Source of the DNA: Arsenicibacter sp965247375
GTDB lineage: Bacteria; Bacteroidota; Bacteroidia; Cytophagales; Spirosomataceae
Direction: 5' to 3'
Assembly: GCA_965247375.1 (NCBI GenBank)
Contig: CBDFHU010000161.1
Coordinates: 1 to 64,000, forward strand
DNA: 64,000 nucleotides
Made by a program: the position numbers and the translations under genes
Notes under the pieces: model-generated
Seen by the model: only the letters and a program-made list of their open reading frames with translations
The model's database searches: none
Told to the model about the DNA's origin: nothing
Shown: positions 9,179-17,179 of the stretch, piece after piece
Layout: each line of letters begins with the position of its first letter
Position numbering within the stretch: position 1 is the stretch's first letter

Positions 9179-11347
9179 GTGAAAAAACTACTGTACTGCT
9201 TACTTTTTTACCTGCTGTACCAGCCGCTTGCGGCACAAAAAAAGAACGAAGCCTACCAGCTGCATATCAAACGGGCCAGCTCTCCGGTTAAGATCGACGG
9301 GGCCATCGACGAACCGGCCTGGCAGGAAGCCGACATAGCGTCTGACTTCTACATGGTCTTACCGATGGATACCAGCCGCGCAAAGCTCCGGACCGAGGTA
9401 CGGATGACCTACGACCAGCACAATCTCTACATCACCGCTGTATGCTTCGACGGTATGCCGGGACCCTACATGGTCGAATCGCTCCGCCGCGACTGGGCTT
9501 TTGTCAAAAACGATAACTTTCTATTGTTTATGGACACCTTCGACGACCAGACCAACGGCTTCACCTTCGGCGCTAATGCGGTCGGGGCGCAATGGGACGG
9601 ATTGCTCTATGACGGCGGCAAAGCTAACCTGAGCTGGGACAACAAATGGTTTTCGGCCGTAAAACAGTACGGCGACCGCTACGTGTTCGAAGCGGCTATT
9701 CCCTTCAAAACCCTGCGCTACAAAAAGGGCATCACCCGCTGGGGCATCAACTTCAGCCGGCTCGACCTGAAAACTACTGAAAAATCGTCGTGGACACCCG
9801 TGCCCCGCCAGTTTCCGACGGCCTCGCTGGCCTACACCGGTGTGCTGGTCTGGGATGAAGCCCCGCCGACACCGGGGCCCAACGTCTCACTGATTCCGTA
9901 CGTACTCGGCGGACTTACCAACAACTATGCAAACGGTTCCCCGACGGCCTACCGCCGCGATATCGGGGGCGACGCCAAAATTGCCGTTACATCTTCCCTC
10001 AACCTTGATCTGACGGTCAATCCCGACTTTTCGCAGGTCGACGTTGACCAGCAGGTTACCAACCTCGACCGCTTCGAGTTGTTTTTTCCGGAACGCCGCC
10101 AGTTCTTCATCGAAAACGGGGATCAGTTTTCAAACTTCGGATACCAGACCATCCGTCCGTTTTTCAGCCGCCGGATTGGCCTCGGTGTTCCGATCCGGTT
10201 CGGGGCAAGACTGAGTGGCAAGCTCAACAAAGACTGGCGGATCGGCCTGATGAACATGCAGACCAGCGCCGTGAAGGAAACCGGTCTGCCTAAACAGAAT
10301 TTTACGGTGGCTGCCCTGCAACGGCGCATCTTCGCCCGTTCCAACATCGGCGTCCTGTTTGTCAACAAAGAATCGCTGAATTACGAGCCGCAGCCCGATA
10401 AGCCAACGTACTCGCGCTACAACCGGAATCTGGGGTTTGAATACAACCTCGCTTCGTCTAATAACCTCTGGACAGGAAAGCTCATGTATGTCAAATCGTT
10501 TCAGCCGAATACGACCAAAGACAATACCATACTTGCCGGTAATCTGCAATATGCCAGCCGCCGGTGGCTGATCAACGGTCAGTTTGAGAGCATCGGCAGC
10601 CGGTTTTCGGCCGAAACAGGGTATGTTCCGCGTAAGGGCTATAATCGCTGGACAACCACCGTCGGGTATTTCTTCTTCCCGAAAGGCGGATCTGTGCTAA
10701 GCCACGGGCCGACCCTGGTGTCGAGTTACTATTACAACACCGCTTTCAGACAGACCGATAACGAAACGTATCTGAATTACCTCTGGACCTTCAGAAGCCG
10801 GAGTACGTTCAATGCCTGGATCGCCACGGACTATGTCAAACTGCTCAGTCCGTTTGATCCGACTAACCTCGGCATTGACACGCTGGCTACCGGCTCACGG
10901 CACAACTGGAAGGCGTGGGGAACGGAGTATGTCTCTAAGCCGCAAAGCCTGTTTACCTATGGCTTCTCGACCCGTTACGGCGGTTATTATGCCGATGGCA
11001 AACGCCTGAACATTACCACCAGCGCCGGATACCGTTTCCAGCCATACGTCAGTCTCGCCATGACAGCCAGCTACAACGACATACGCCTGCCGCAGCCGTG
11101 GGGCAGACGCGTGTTCTGGCTCATCGGCCCCCGCTTCGACCTGACTATGACCGACAAGCTGTATCTGACCACTTTTCTGCAGTATAATGATCAGGCAAAG
11201 AATGTCAACGTTAATGCACGGGTACAGTGGCGCTACAAACCGGCTTCTGACCTGTTTCTGGTGTACACCGACAACTACCTGCCCGAAACCTTCAAGGTTA
11301 AAAACCGGGCACTGGTGTTGAAATTTACCTATTGGTGGAACGTCTGA
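9179..11347 (+). CDS. DUF5916 outer-membrane protein with family 9 carbohydrate-binding-like domain
   Basis: A 722-residue secreted protein starting at a GTG (MKKLLYCLLFYLLYQPLAAQ is a clean signal peptide, and no better ATG lies nearby). Residues about 30-230 form a CBM9/DOMON-like domain (IKRASSPVKIDGAIDEPAWQ, then VRMTYDQHNLYITAVCFD), typical of the N-terminus of this family. The remainder is the DUF5916 region, rich in alternating aromatic strands (FELFFPERRQFFIENGDQFSNFG and many Tyr/Trp-rich strands up to LKFTYWWNV), consistent with an outer-membrane beta-barrel. The function of the family is unknown; a role in carbohydrate binding or uptake is inference. It stands alone, divergent from parC. 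Confidence 0.9.
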   Translation: MKKLLYCLLFYLLYQPLAAQKKNEAYQLHIKRASSPVKIDGAIDEPAWQEADIASDFYMVLPMDTSRAKLRTEVRMTYDQHNLYITAVCFDGMPGPYMVESLRRDWAFVKNDNFLLFMDTFDDQTNGFTFGANAVGAQWDGLLYDGGKANLSWDNKWFSAVKQYGDRYVFEAAIPFKTLRYKKGITRWGINFSRLDLKTTEKSSWTPVPRQFPTASLAYTGVLVWDEAPPTPGPNVSLIPYVLGGLTNNYANGSPTAYRRDIGGDAKIAVTSSLNLDLTVNPDFSQVDVDQQVTNLDRFELFFPERRQFFIENGDQFSNFGYQTIRPFFSRRIGLGVPIRFGARLSGKLNKDWRIGLMNMQTSAVKETGLPKQNFTVAALQRRIFARSNIGVLFVNKESLNYEPQPDKPTYSRYNRNLGFEYNLASSNNLWTGKLMYVKSFQPNTTKDNTILAGNLQYASRRWLINGQFESIGSRFSAETGYVPRKGYNRWTTTVGYFFFPKGGSVLSHGPTLVSSYYYNTAFRQTDNETYLNYLWTFRSRSTFNAWIATDYVKLLSPFDPTNLGIDTLATGSRHNWKAWGTEYVSKPQSLFTYGFSTRYGGYYADGKRLNITTSAGYRFQPYVSLAMTASYNDIRLPQPWGRRVFWLIGPRFDLTMTDKLYLTTFLQYNDQAKNVNVNARVQWRYKPASDLFLVYTDNYLPETFKVKNRALVLKFTYWWNV

Positions 11348-11454
11348 CCGGTTCGGAAGCTTTTTTCACACTTTCCCTAACGCTTTCAAACAAACCTGCG
11401 CGTCAACGGTTTCAGTAGTAAATTATTTTCCCATTTACTCAACGTTTGACGATC

Positions 11455-11646
11455 ATGAATAAATTTGAACAAATAACGATGCTGCTGCTCACATTCTGGG
11501 TAGCCATCACCGTAAGCGGCTGCGAACTGGCCGGTGATATTTTTAAAGCGGGTGCGTGGACCGGTATTGTTGCCGTAGTTGGCTTTATTGTACTGGTTAT
11601 CTGGCTGATTTCGAAGCTTTTTGGTGGCGGAAGCCGGAATACATAG
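11455..11646 (+). CDS. Small membrane lipoprotein-like protein
   Basis: A 63-residue protein beginning at the ATG at 11455; an in-frame TTG at 11446 would add three residues, but the ATG is preferred. Residues 1-25 read as a signal with a possible lipobox ending VSGC, followed by ELAGDIFKAGAW and a strong hydrophobic helix (TGIVAVVGFIVLVIWLISKLF), then GGGSRNT. I do not recognise a characterised family; short proteins of this layout are frequent in Cytophagales. It could instead have two membrane segments and no lipid anchor. It converges with dapA over a strong hairpin. Confidence 0.7.
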   Translation: MNKFEQITMLLLTFWVAITVSGCELAGDIFKAGAWTGIVAVVGFIVLVIWLISKLFGGGSRNT

Positions 11647-11661
11647 AGACATATACAAATA

Positions 11662-11696
11662 CAAATGCCCTTACTAGCAGCTAGTCAGGGCATTTG
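11662..11696. terminator. Bidirectional terminator hairpin before dapA
   Basis: Arms CAAATGCCCT (11662-11671) and AGGGCATTTG (11687-11696), with an inner ACTAG/CTAGT pairing. It lies between the small lipoprotein gene and the 3' end of dapA and fits both strands. Confidence 0.7.
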
Positions 11697-11716
11697 CTTT
11701 ATAGACAGAACAAGGT

Positions 11717-12613
11717 TTATGCTACCAGTTCGACCAGATTATCCTGCTTCAATACCACTTTAATGCGTTCGCCAAGGCTGTCAGATGCTTTCATGAGCGG
11801 CAAACGTACATCGGAGTTGATCAGCCCCATAATTTCCAGAATCTTCTTCACCCCTACCGGATTGCCTTCTTCGTACAACAGCGGATCGATCCGTAGGAAA
11901 TGACCCAGTTCTTTGCGGGCAAACGCAAAGTCTCCTTCGAGGGCGGCATTCACTACTGCCGAAAATTTAGCCGGCAATGCATTGGCAATAACCGACATAA
12001 CACCCACCCCGCCAATGCTGATGATCGGGACAGCCTGTACGTCATCGCCCGAAATCAGCAGAAAGTCTTCCGGCTTGTCCCGTGCAATTTCCATACACTG
12101 CTCAATGATGCAGGATGCTTCCTTCACCCCGATGATATTTTCGTGTTCAGCCAGTTTGCAAACCGTTTCAGCCGACATGTTGATGCCGGTCCGCGGCGGA
12201 ATGTTGTATAAAATAACCGGTACCGGCGATGCGTCGGCTACCCGTGTAAAATGCTCAATCACACCCCGCTGACCCGGCTTATTGTAATAAGGGCAGACAG
12301 ACAGAATGGCGTCAACGCCATCGAAGTCAATGTCTTTCATACCCGCCACAACGTCTGCCGTTACATTGCCGCCAACACCGTATACAACCGGCAGTTTACG
12401 CGAATTATGTTCCTTTAAAAACGTCAGTAACTGTTTCTTTTCGGCTTTTGTAACGGTTGGCGATTCGCCGGTCGTGCCCTGCAGGACAATGTAGTTCACG
12501 CCTCCGTCTGAGACGTGCCGGATCAGACGACCGAAACCGTCGAAATCAATTGAATGGTCAGCGTTGAAAGGTGTCACAATAGCTACGCCAACGCCGTGAA
12601 AACGAGTATCCAT
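11717..12613 (-). CDS. dapA: 4-hydroxy-tetrahydrodipicolinate synthase
   Basis: Condenses pyruvate with aspartate semialdehyde, the first committed step to lysine and meso-diaminopimelate for peptidoglycan. I start at the ATG giving MDTRFHGVGVAIVTPF (12613), which yields 298 residues, the normal family length; the longer frame to 12685 adds 24 non-conserved residues. Motifs seen are GTTGESPTVTKAEK (substrate site), YNIPPRTGINM (catalytic Tyr and Arg region), GVKEAS with the Schiff-base Lys, and ISGDDV. A TAACTTTG element (12723-12730, minus strand) about 110 bases upstream is a plausible promoter core. It has no operon partner in the window. Confidence 0.97.
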   Translation of the reverse strand: MDTRFHGVGVAIVTPFNADHSIDFDGFGRLIRHVSDGGVNYIVLQGTTGESPTVTKAEKKQLLTFLKEHNSRKLPVVYGVGGNVTADVVAGMKDIDFDGVDAILSVCPYYNKPGQRGVIEHFTRVADASPVPVILYNIPPRTGINMSAETVCKLAEHENIIGVKEASCIIEQCMEIARDKPEDFLLISGDDVQAVPIISIGGVGVMSVIANALPAKFSAVVNAALEGDFAFARKELGHFLRIDPLLYEEGNPVGVKKILEIMGLINSDVRLPLMKASDSLGERIKVVLKQDNLVELVA

Positions 12614-12722
12614 GTAAAGGATAATTAGGGTGATAAGGCGGTTTACTTCCGGATCTGCCGGGAACATCATCCGACGCGTCTGCATTCCGGTTCATTCACC
12701 GCACGCAAGTGAGTTATTACGG

Positions 12723-12730
12723 CAAAGTTA
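12723..12730 (-). promoter_or_regulatory. TAnnTTTG-type -7 element upstream of dapA
   Basis: Reads TAACTTTG on the minus strand. No convincing -33 TTG is seen at the expected distance, so only the -7 match supports it. Transcription from here would leave a leader of about 100 bases before the dapA ATG. Confidence 0.35.
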
Positions 12731-12778
12731 ATAGATTTAGACGGGAAAAAGCTGTTTATCAGCCCCGGCACCTGAATT

Positions 12779-14866
12779 TCATTCGCCCAGCATGGCGTTA
12801 AACTGTGCTTCGTCAATCATCGTTACACCCAGTTGTGTGGCTTTGCTGACTTTCGACGGTCCGGCACCCTCACCCACAATCAGGTAGTTGAGTTTTTTCG
12901 ATACACCACTCAGCAGTTTACCGCCGTTGGCCGCAATTTTTGCTTCCAGTTCCTCACGGCTGTAACCGGCAAAAGTACCCGTGTACAGAAACGTCTTGCC
13001 GGAAAGACTATCGCCTTCGGCCTCAACCACTTTCCGCTCCCCTGCAAACTGTAGCCCCGCACGACGCAGCCGCTCCACATACGCAGTATTTTCGGGTTCG
13101 GCAAACCACGCAGCCAGACTTTCGGCAATGCGCGGCCCGACCTCCGGTACCGTTACCAGCGTTTCGTAGGGGGCAGTCATCAGCGCATCCATGTTGCCAA
13201 AGTAATCGACCAGTTTTTCGGCCGTGGTATTCCCGACATACCGGATGCCCAGCGCAAACAGAACATTGGCAAAGGGTTGTGCCTTCGACTTTTCGATAGC
13301 CTTCAGAATATTCTCAACGGTCTTTTCACGGAAACTAACTACCCGGCGTTTACCGGTCTCTTCATCGACAAACACCTTTTCGAGGCCCAGTAGCTGTTCG
13401 TGGGTCAGGTCATAGAAGTCAGCGGGTGACTGCACCAGCCCCCGGTCGATCAGCATTTCAATTTTCCCTTCGCCCAGGCTTTCAATATTCATCGCCTTGC
13501 GCTGGATAAAATGCTCAAAACGGGCCTGCCGCTGCGGCGGACACCCTTTTTCGTTCGGGCAGTAAAAATGCGCCTCGCCCTCTTTGCGGATCAGCGGCGT
13601 CTGGCAGGCCGGGCAATGGGTCGGATACACAACCGGTTCGCTGTCGGCGGGCCGTTTTGTCAGATCGACGCCGGTCACTTTCGGGATAATCTCCCCGCCT
13701 TTTTCGACAAACACCGTGTCGCGCAGCCGGACACCCAGCCGCTCAATTTCGTTGGCGTTGTGCAGCGACGCCCGCTTCACGACCGTTCCGGCCAGCAATA
13801 CCGGCGTCAGGTTGGCAACCGGCGTAACTGCGCCCGTCCGGCCAACCTGATAGGTAATGCTGTTGAGGGTTGTACTGGCGGCTTCGGCCTTAAACTTAAA
13901 CGCAATCGCCCAGCGCGGGCTCTTGGCCGTAAAGCCGAGTTCGCGCTGCTGATCGTAGCGGTTCACCTTAATGACAATACCGTCGGTTGCAAGCGGAAGC
14001 GTAAACCGTTTCGTTTCCCATTCGTTGATGTATACCATCACGTCTTTGATATCGGCACACTTCTTCCAGGTCGGCGACACATTGAAACCCCAGCGGCTCA
14101 GCGCCAGCAGGCTTTCTTCGTGGGTTTTAACCGGTTCGGTCTGATCGCCGGCGGCCGGCGCAGCTTCCGGATCAATCAGGAACGAATACATATAGCAATC
14201 CAGACGCCGGTGCGCTACCACCGCCGAATCCTGCATTTTGAAGGTTCCGGACGCCGCATTACGCGGATTGGCCAGCAGTGGCTCACCGATGTCTTCGCGC
14301 TCCTTATTGATCCGCTCAAACTCCGACAACGGGAAAAAGCCCTCGCCCCGTACCTCAAACAAAGCCGGGACATCGGATCCGTGCAGCTTCAGCGGCAGCG
14401 TCCGGATCGTCCGGACATTGGGCGTTATATCATCCCCGCGCACACCGTCCCCACGGGTTGCCCCCTGCACCAGCACGCCGTTTTCATACGTCAGGCTCAG
14501 CGCAACCCCATCAAATTTCTGTTCGCAGATGTACTCAAAGTCAGCCCCGTCGAGGCCTTTGCGAACCCGGTTATCAAATTCGATCAGATCAGCTTCGGAG
14601 TAAGTATTTCCGAGCGACAACATCGGAAAACGGTGATACACCGTTGGAAATGCTTTGGAAATGGTACCGCCCACCCGCAGGGTCGGCGAATCAGGCCGGC
14701 GGAACTCCGGATATTGCCGTTCGAGATCTGTCAGTTCTTCCAGCATCCGGTCGAAGGTAAAATCGTCGATTTCCGACTCGCTGTTCTGGTAGTACTGATA
14801 GTTATAGTAGTTCAGTTTATCGGTCAGTTCCTGTATCCGCTCCTGAGGTGTCATTGCGTAAGGCAT
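12779..14866 (-). CDS. ligA: NAD-dependent DNA ligase
   Basis: Seals nicks in duplex DNA during replication and repair, using NAD as adenylate donor. The chosen start (MPYAMTPQERIQEL) gives about 695 residues; an ATG 10 codons upstream (14896) and one 4 codons downstream (14854) are also possible. Domains in order: Ia (YYNYQYYQNSESEIDDFTFD), the adenylation domain with the nucleotidyl Lys in EQKFDGVALSL, the OB fold (RTGAVTPVANLTPVLLAGT), a four-Cys zinc finger (CPACQ and C-YCPNEKGC), helix-hairpin-helix repeats, and a C-terminal BRCT domain (LSGKTFLYTGTFAGYSREE). All essential motifs are intact. It stands divergent from the universal stress protein gene. Confidence 0.96.
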   Translation of the reverse strand: MPYAMTPQERIQELTDKLNYYNYQYYQNSESEIDDFTFDRMLEELTDLERQYPEFRRPDSPTLRVGGTISKAFPTVYHRFPMLSLGNTYSEADLIEFDNRVRKGLDGADFEYICEQKFDGVALSLTYENGVLVQGATRGDGVRGDDITPNVRTIRTLPLKLHGSDVPALFEVRGEGFFPLSEFERINKEREDIGEPLLANPRNAASGTFKMQDSAVVAHRRLDCYMYSFLIDPEAAPAAGDQTEPVKTHEESLLALSRWGFNVSPTWKKCADIKDVMVYINEWETKRFTLPLATDGIVIKVNRYDQQRELGFTAKSPRWAIAFKFKAEAASTTLNSITYQVGRTGAVTPVANLTPVLLAGTVVKRASLHNANEIERLGVRLRDTVFVEKGGEIIPKVTGVDLTKRPADSEPVVYPTHCPACQTPLIRKEGEAHFYCPNEKGCPPQRQARFEHFIQRKAMNIESLGEGKIEMLIDRGLVQSPADFYDLTHEQLLGLEKVFVDEETGKRRVVSFREKTVENILKAIEKSKAQPFANVLFALGIRYVGNTTAEKLVDYFGNMDALMTAPYETLVTVPEVGPRIAESLAAWFAEPENTAYVERLRRAGLQFAGERKVVEAEGDSLSGKTFLYTGTFAGYSREELEAKIAANGGKLLSGVSKKLNYLIVGEGAGPSKVSKATQLGVTMIDEAQFNAMLGE

Positions 14867-14970
14867 CAATTTGTTGTTGGCCGGCAAAGTTGGCAAAAAA
14901 ATAGATTGGCAAAAAATGGCAGATACGCTCCCGCCTGAGCAGGATCATTGCCCGCGTTGACACTGATCAA

Positions 14971-15000
14971 GGTTATTTCATTGATGTTCGGATAGCTTTG
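14971..15000 (+). promoter_or_regulatory. Consensus Bacteroidota promoter for the universal stress gene
   Basis: TTG at 14971-14973 and TAGCTTTG at 14993-15000, separated by 19 bases, match the TTG-N19-TAnnTTTG consensus. It lies 35 bases before the ATG of the stress protein gene and is one of the two clearest promoters in the window. Confidence 0.65.
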
Positions 15001-15035
15001 GTCTGTCAAACGTAGATAACCAAACGCTACAGGCC

Positions 15036-15884
15036 ATGAAAACGATACTTGTTCCCACAGACCTTTCTGAGCATGCAAAAAATGCACTGCGCATCGCGGC
15101 AGAAGTTGCCATTAAAAACAACAGCCGGATTCTGCTGCTGCATAGTAATGAATTGCCGGTTTACAGCAACCCGCTGGGCGAATACAATCCCTATGACCGT
15201 GCTTTCGACGAGAGCTATCAGCAGGAAGTACAGACAGGTCTGAAGGCCGCCGTTGATACGCTGAAAAGCGACACCCGCTTTGCTGACACTGTGATTGACA
15301 CAGCTATTGAACCGGGCTCACTGGTTGCACTGGTAGAAACCACCATCGACGAGAAAAAAGTTGATCTTGTTGTCATGGGCACCCACGGTGCAAGGGGTTT
15401 GCAGGAAGTACTCATCGGCTCCAACACCCAGAAAGTTATCCGGTATGCGACCTGTCCGGTGCTCAGCATTCCGCTGTCGTTCAGCAAAACGGGCTTTACT
15501 ACGGTCGTTTTTCCGACAACGTTACAGGCAGACCAGGCAGTGGCCTTCCGCCAGCTGGCTGCTTTCCAGCGACAGTTCAACTTCGCTGTTTCGGTTTTAT
15601 ACCTGAACGACCCGGCCGGCCTGAAAGCCGATGAAGCGGTCGAACAACGGGCCCTGTCGATGGCAGAAGCAGCCGGGCTGCAAAACGTAGACGTTTTTGC
15701 CTCCGCCGAAAATGTCTTTAACGAAGAAGAAGCGATTCTGAACTTTGCTAATGAGCAGAAAGCCGACCTGATCGCTATGGGCACCCACCAGCGTACCGGT
15801 TTGTCGCACCTGATTTTTGGCAGTATAACCGAAGATACCATTAACCATGCGACCATTCCGGTCTTAAGCATCCCACTTCATTAA
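15036..15884 (+). CDS. Tandem universal stress protein (UspA type)
   Basis: A 282-residue cytoplasmic protein made of two Usp domains. The first (MKTILVPTDLSEHAKNAL to about residue 146) ends with the nucleotide-binding signature GTHGARGLQEVLIGSNTQ followed by CPVLSIP. The second (about 153-282) has the matching GTHQRTGLSHLIFGSITED and IPVLSIP. The G-x2-G-x9-G(S/T) ATP-type motif is present in the first copy and relaxed in the second. Such proteins accumulate on starvation or respiratory stress; the specific role here is unknown. The gene has its own promoter and terminator, so it is monocistronic. Confidence 0.92.
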   Translation: MKTILVPTDLSEHAKNALRIAAEVAIKNNSRILLLHSNELPVYSNPLGEYNPYDRAFDESYQQEVQTGLKAAVDTLKSDTRFADTVIDTAIEPGSLVALVETTIDEKKVDLVVMGTHGARGLQEVLIGSNTQKVIRYATCPVLSIPLSFSKTGFTTVVFPTTLQADQAVAFRQLAAFQRQFNFAVSVLYLNDPAGLKADEAVEQRALSMAEAAGLQNVDVFASAENVFNEEEAILNFANEQKADLIAMGTHQRTGLSHLIFGSITEDTINHATIPVLSIPLH

Positions 15885-15917
15885 CAGTCTGCCGCTACCT
15901 CTTTTAGCCCCTGCGCC

Positions 15918-15944
15918 GGCCCGTGCCTCCCGAAAGCACGGGCC
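15918..15944 (+). terminator. Intrinsic terminator of the universal stress gene
   Basis: GGCCCGTGC (15918-15926) pairs perfectly with GCACGGGCC (15936-15944) around a 9-nt loop and is followed by ATTTTG. It lies 34 bases past the stop codon. Confidence 0.75.
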
Positions 15945-16044
15945 ATTTTGTAACACTGTACCACTGATTTATAGACTAACAGAATCAATATTACCAAATT
16001 ATTAACATTACATGAATAATCACGTTCGAACCCTAACACTTCGT

Positions 16045-16052
16045 TAATTTTG
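16045..16052 (+). promoter_or_regulatory. TAnnTTTG -7 element before the first DUF2490 gene
   Basis: TAATTTTG. Transcription would begin near 16059, only a few bases before the TTG that opens the longest frame at 16063. That favours the GTG at 16087 as translation start. Confidence 0.5.
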
Positions 16053-16086
16053 CAGCACCATATTGCCGCAATTAATCGTTCCCGTT

Positions 16087-16887
16087 GTGTTTCTAAAATC
16101 GCTTAAAACCTGCCTGCCGGCGGTTTTTCTGTTAACGAGTCTCAGTTCTGTTTTCTCACAAACAAGTATCACTCCGTCAACACCCTGGGGAACCTGGTTT
16201 ATCGGTACGGTTCAGTTGCCGGGCGGCCCTAAAAAATGGGGTGGATTTGCCGAAGTTCAGGCCCGTACCAACGGCCTTTTTGCGCAGTACTTCTACAATG
16301 AATTAAAAGGCGGCGTCAGCTACGACCTCGATAAAAACTTTACCGTCATGCTGGCCGGTGGCCGGTATGCTACCTACGACTATAAAGCCATTTCGGAAGG
16401 TACGCTTACGCTCGAAAAACGCTTTTGGGAACAGCTGATTATTAACCAATACCTGTCTCGGCTGAAATTTGAGCACCGCTACCGGGTGGAACAGCGCTGG
16501 CTGGAAAGCCGCGATGGTACCGTTTCCTACCGCAACCGGATCCGTTACCGCCTGAACGGCTTTTTGCCCATTAATCAGAAAACGGTGAGTCCGGGGGCAT
16601 TTTTTCTCTCTGCCTACGACGAGATATTCCTGAACCCCAAAGGCCCGACATTTGAGCGGAACCGTCTGTATGCCGGTATCGGCTATCAGGTCAATAAAAG
16701 CCTCATCCTACAGGCGGGCTGGGTAAACCAGACCAACTATAATCCTGCTACGTTCAGTCAGGGTGTGTTTACCCCCATTTCAGGTTCCGGTAAAAACAAT
16801 TTTGTTATTAACCTGACTTTCCGGATTAACCGGCATATGGGCAAAACCGCTGTACCCGCCGAACGCCTGCCATCGCAGCCGGACTGA
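16087..16887 (+). CDS. DUF2490 domain secreted protein
   Basis: About 266 residues when started at the GTG at 16087, which gives a standard signal peptide (MFLKSLKTCLPAVFLLTSLSSVFSQ); the longest frame opens at a TTG at 16063. The mature part resembles DUF2490, a predicted outer-membrane beta-barrel: TPWGTWFIGTVQL, a run of amphipathic strands including FEHRYRVEQRWLE and YRNRIRYRL, and a closing strand FVINLTFRIN. The family's function is unknown. A second, shorter DUF2490 gene ends the VTC operon at 37.8 kb; the two share the family pattern of a leading strand and the RxRYR-type strands but are clearly divergent. A strong terminator follows. Confidence 0.8.
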   Translation: MFLKSLKTCLPAVFLLTSLSSVFSQTSITPSTPWGTWFIGTVQLPGGPKKWGGFAEVQARTNGLFAQYFYNELKGGVSYDLDKNFTVMLAGGRYATYDYKAISEGTLTLEKRFWEQLIINQYLSRLKFEHRYRVEQRWLESRDGTVSYRNRIRYRLNGFLPINQKTVSPGAFFLSAYDEIFLNPKGPTFERNRLYAGIGYQVNKSLILQAGWVNQTNYNPATFSQGVFTPISGSGKNNFVINLTFRINRHMGKTAVPAERLPSQPD

Positions 16888-16968
16888 TGCTGCTGAGTGA
16901 TTGTGTGAATGAGTGATTGAGCGGGTTATGCACATATGCAGGCCACACCCCACAAGGAAAGGAACAGG

Positions 16969-16991
16969 GAGCAGCAGGTCTGCTCTTTTTT
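16969..16991 (+). terminator. Intrinsic terminator after the first DUF2490 gene
   Basis: GAGCAG (16969-16974), loop CAGGT, CTGCTC (16980-16985), then six T. The rest of the 292-base gap to the next gene (16888-17179) is AT-rich and shows no other signal. Confidence 0.75.
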
Positions 16992-17179
16992 GTATCAGCC
17001 TTTCGGATAACACGGTTAGCCTTTTCTCAGGCAGGCAATAGCCTTTCAGGTCGCGTACTAAGTAAAAAAAAAGAGGGCTTTTCTTAACTGGAAATTATAC
17101 CATAATGAGTAGAAATAGGTTAATTTTCCCGTTATATCACTGATCGTTTAACATGATCTGAAACACTTTTATTTTACCT

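Noticed and set aside
12614..12685. Longer dapA start adding 24 residues
   Set aside because: The extra residues are not family-like and the ATG at 12613 gives the normal length.
13511..14938. Long plus-strand frame of 475 codons opposite ligA
   Set aside because: It is the antisense shadow of ligA. The translation has no family resemblance and is compositionally odd (Arg-rich), and ligA has all motifs.
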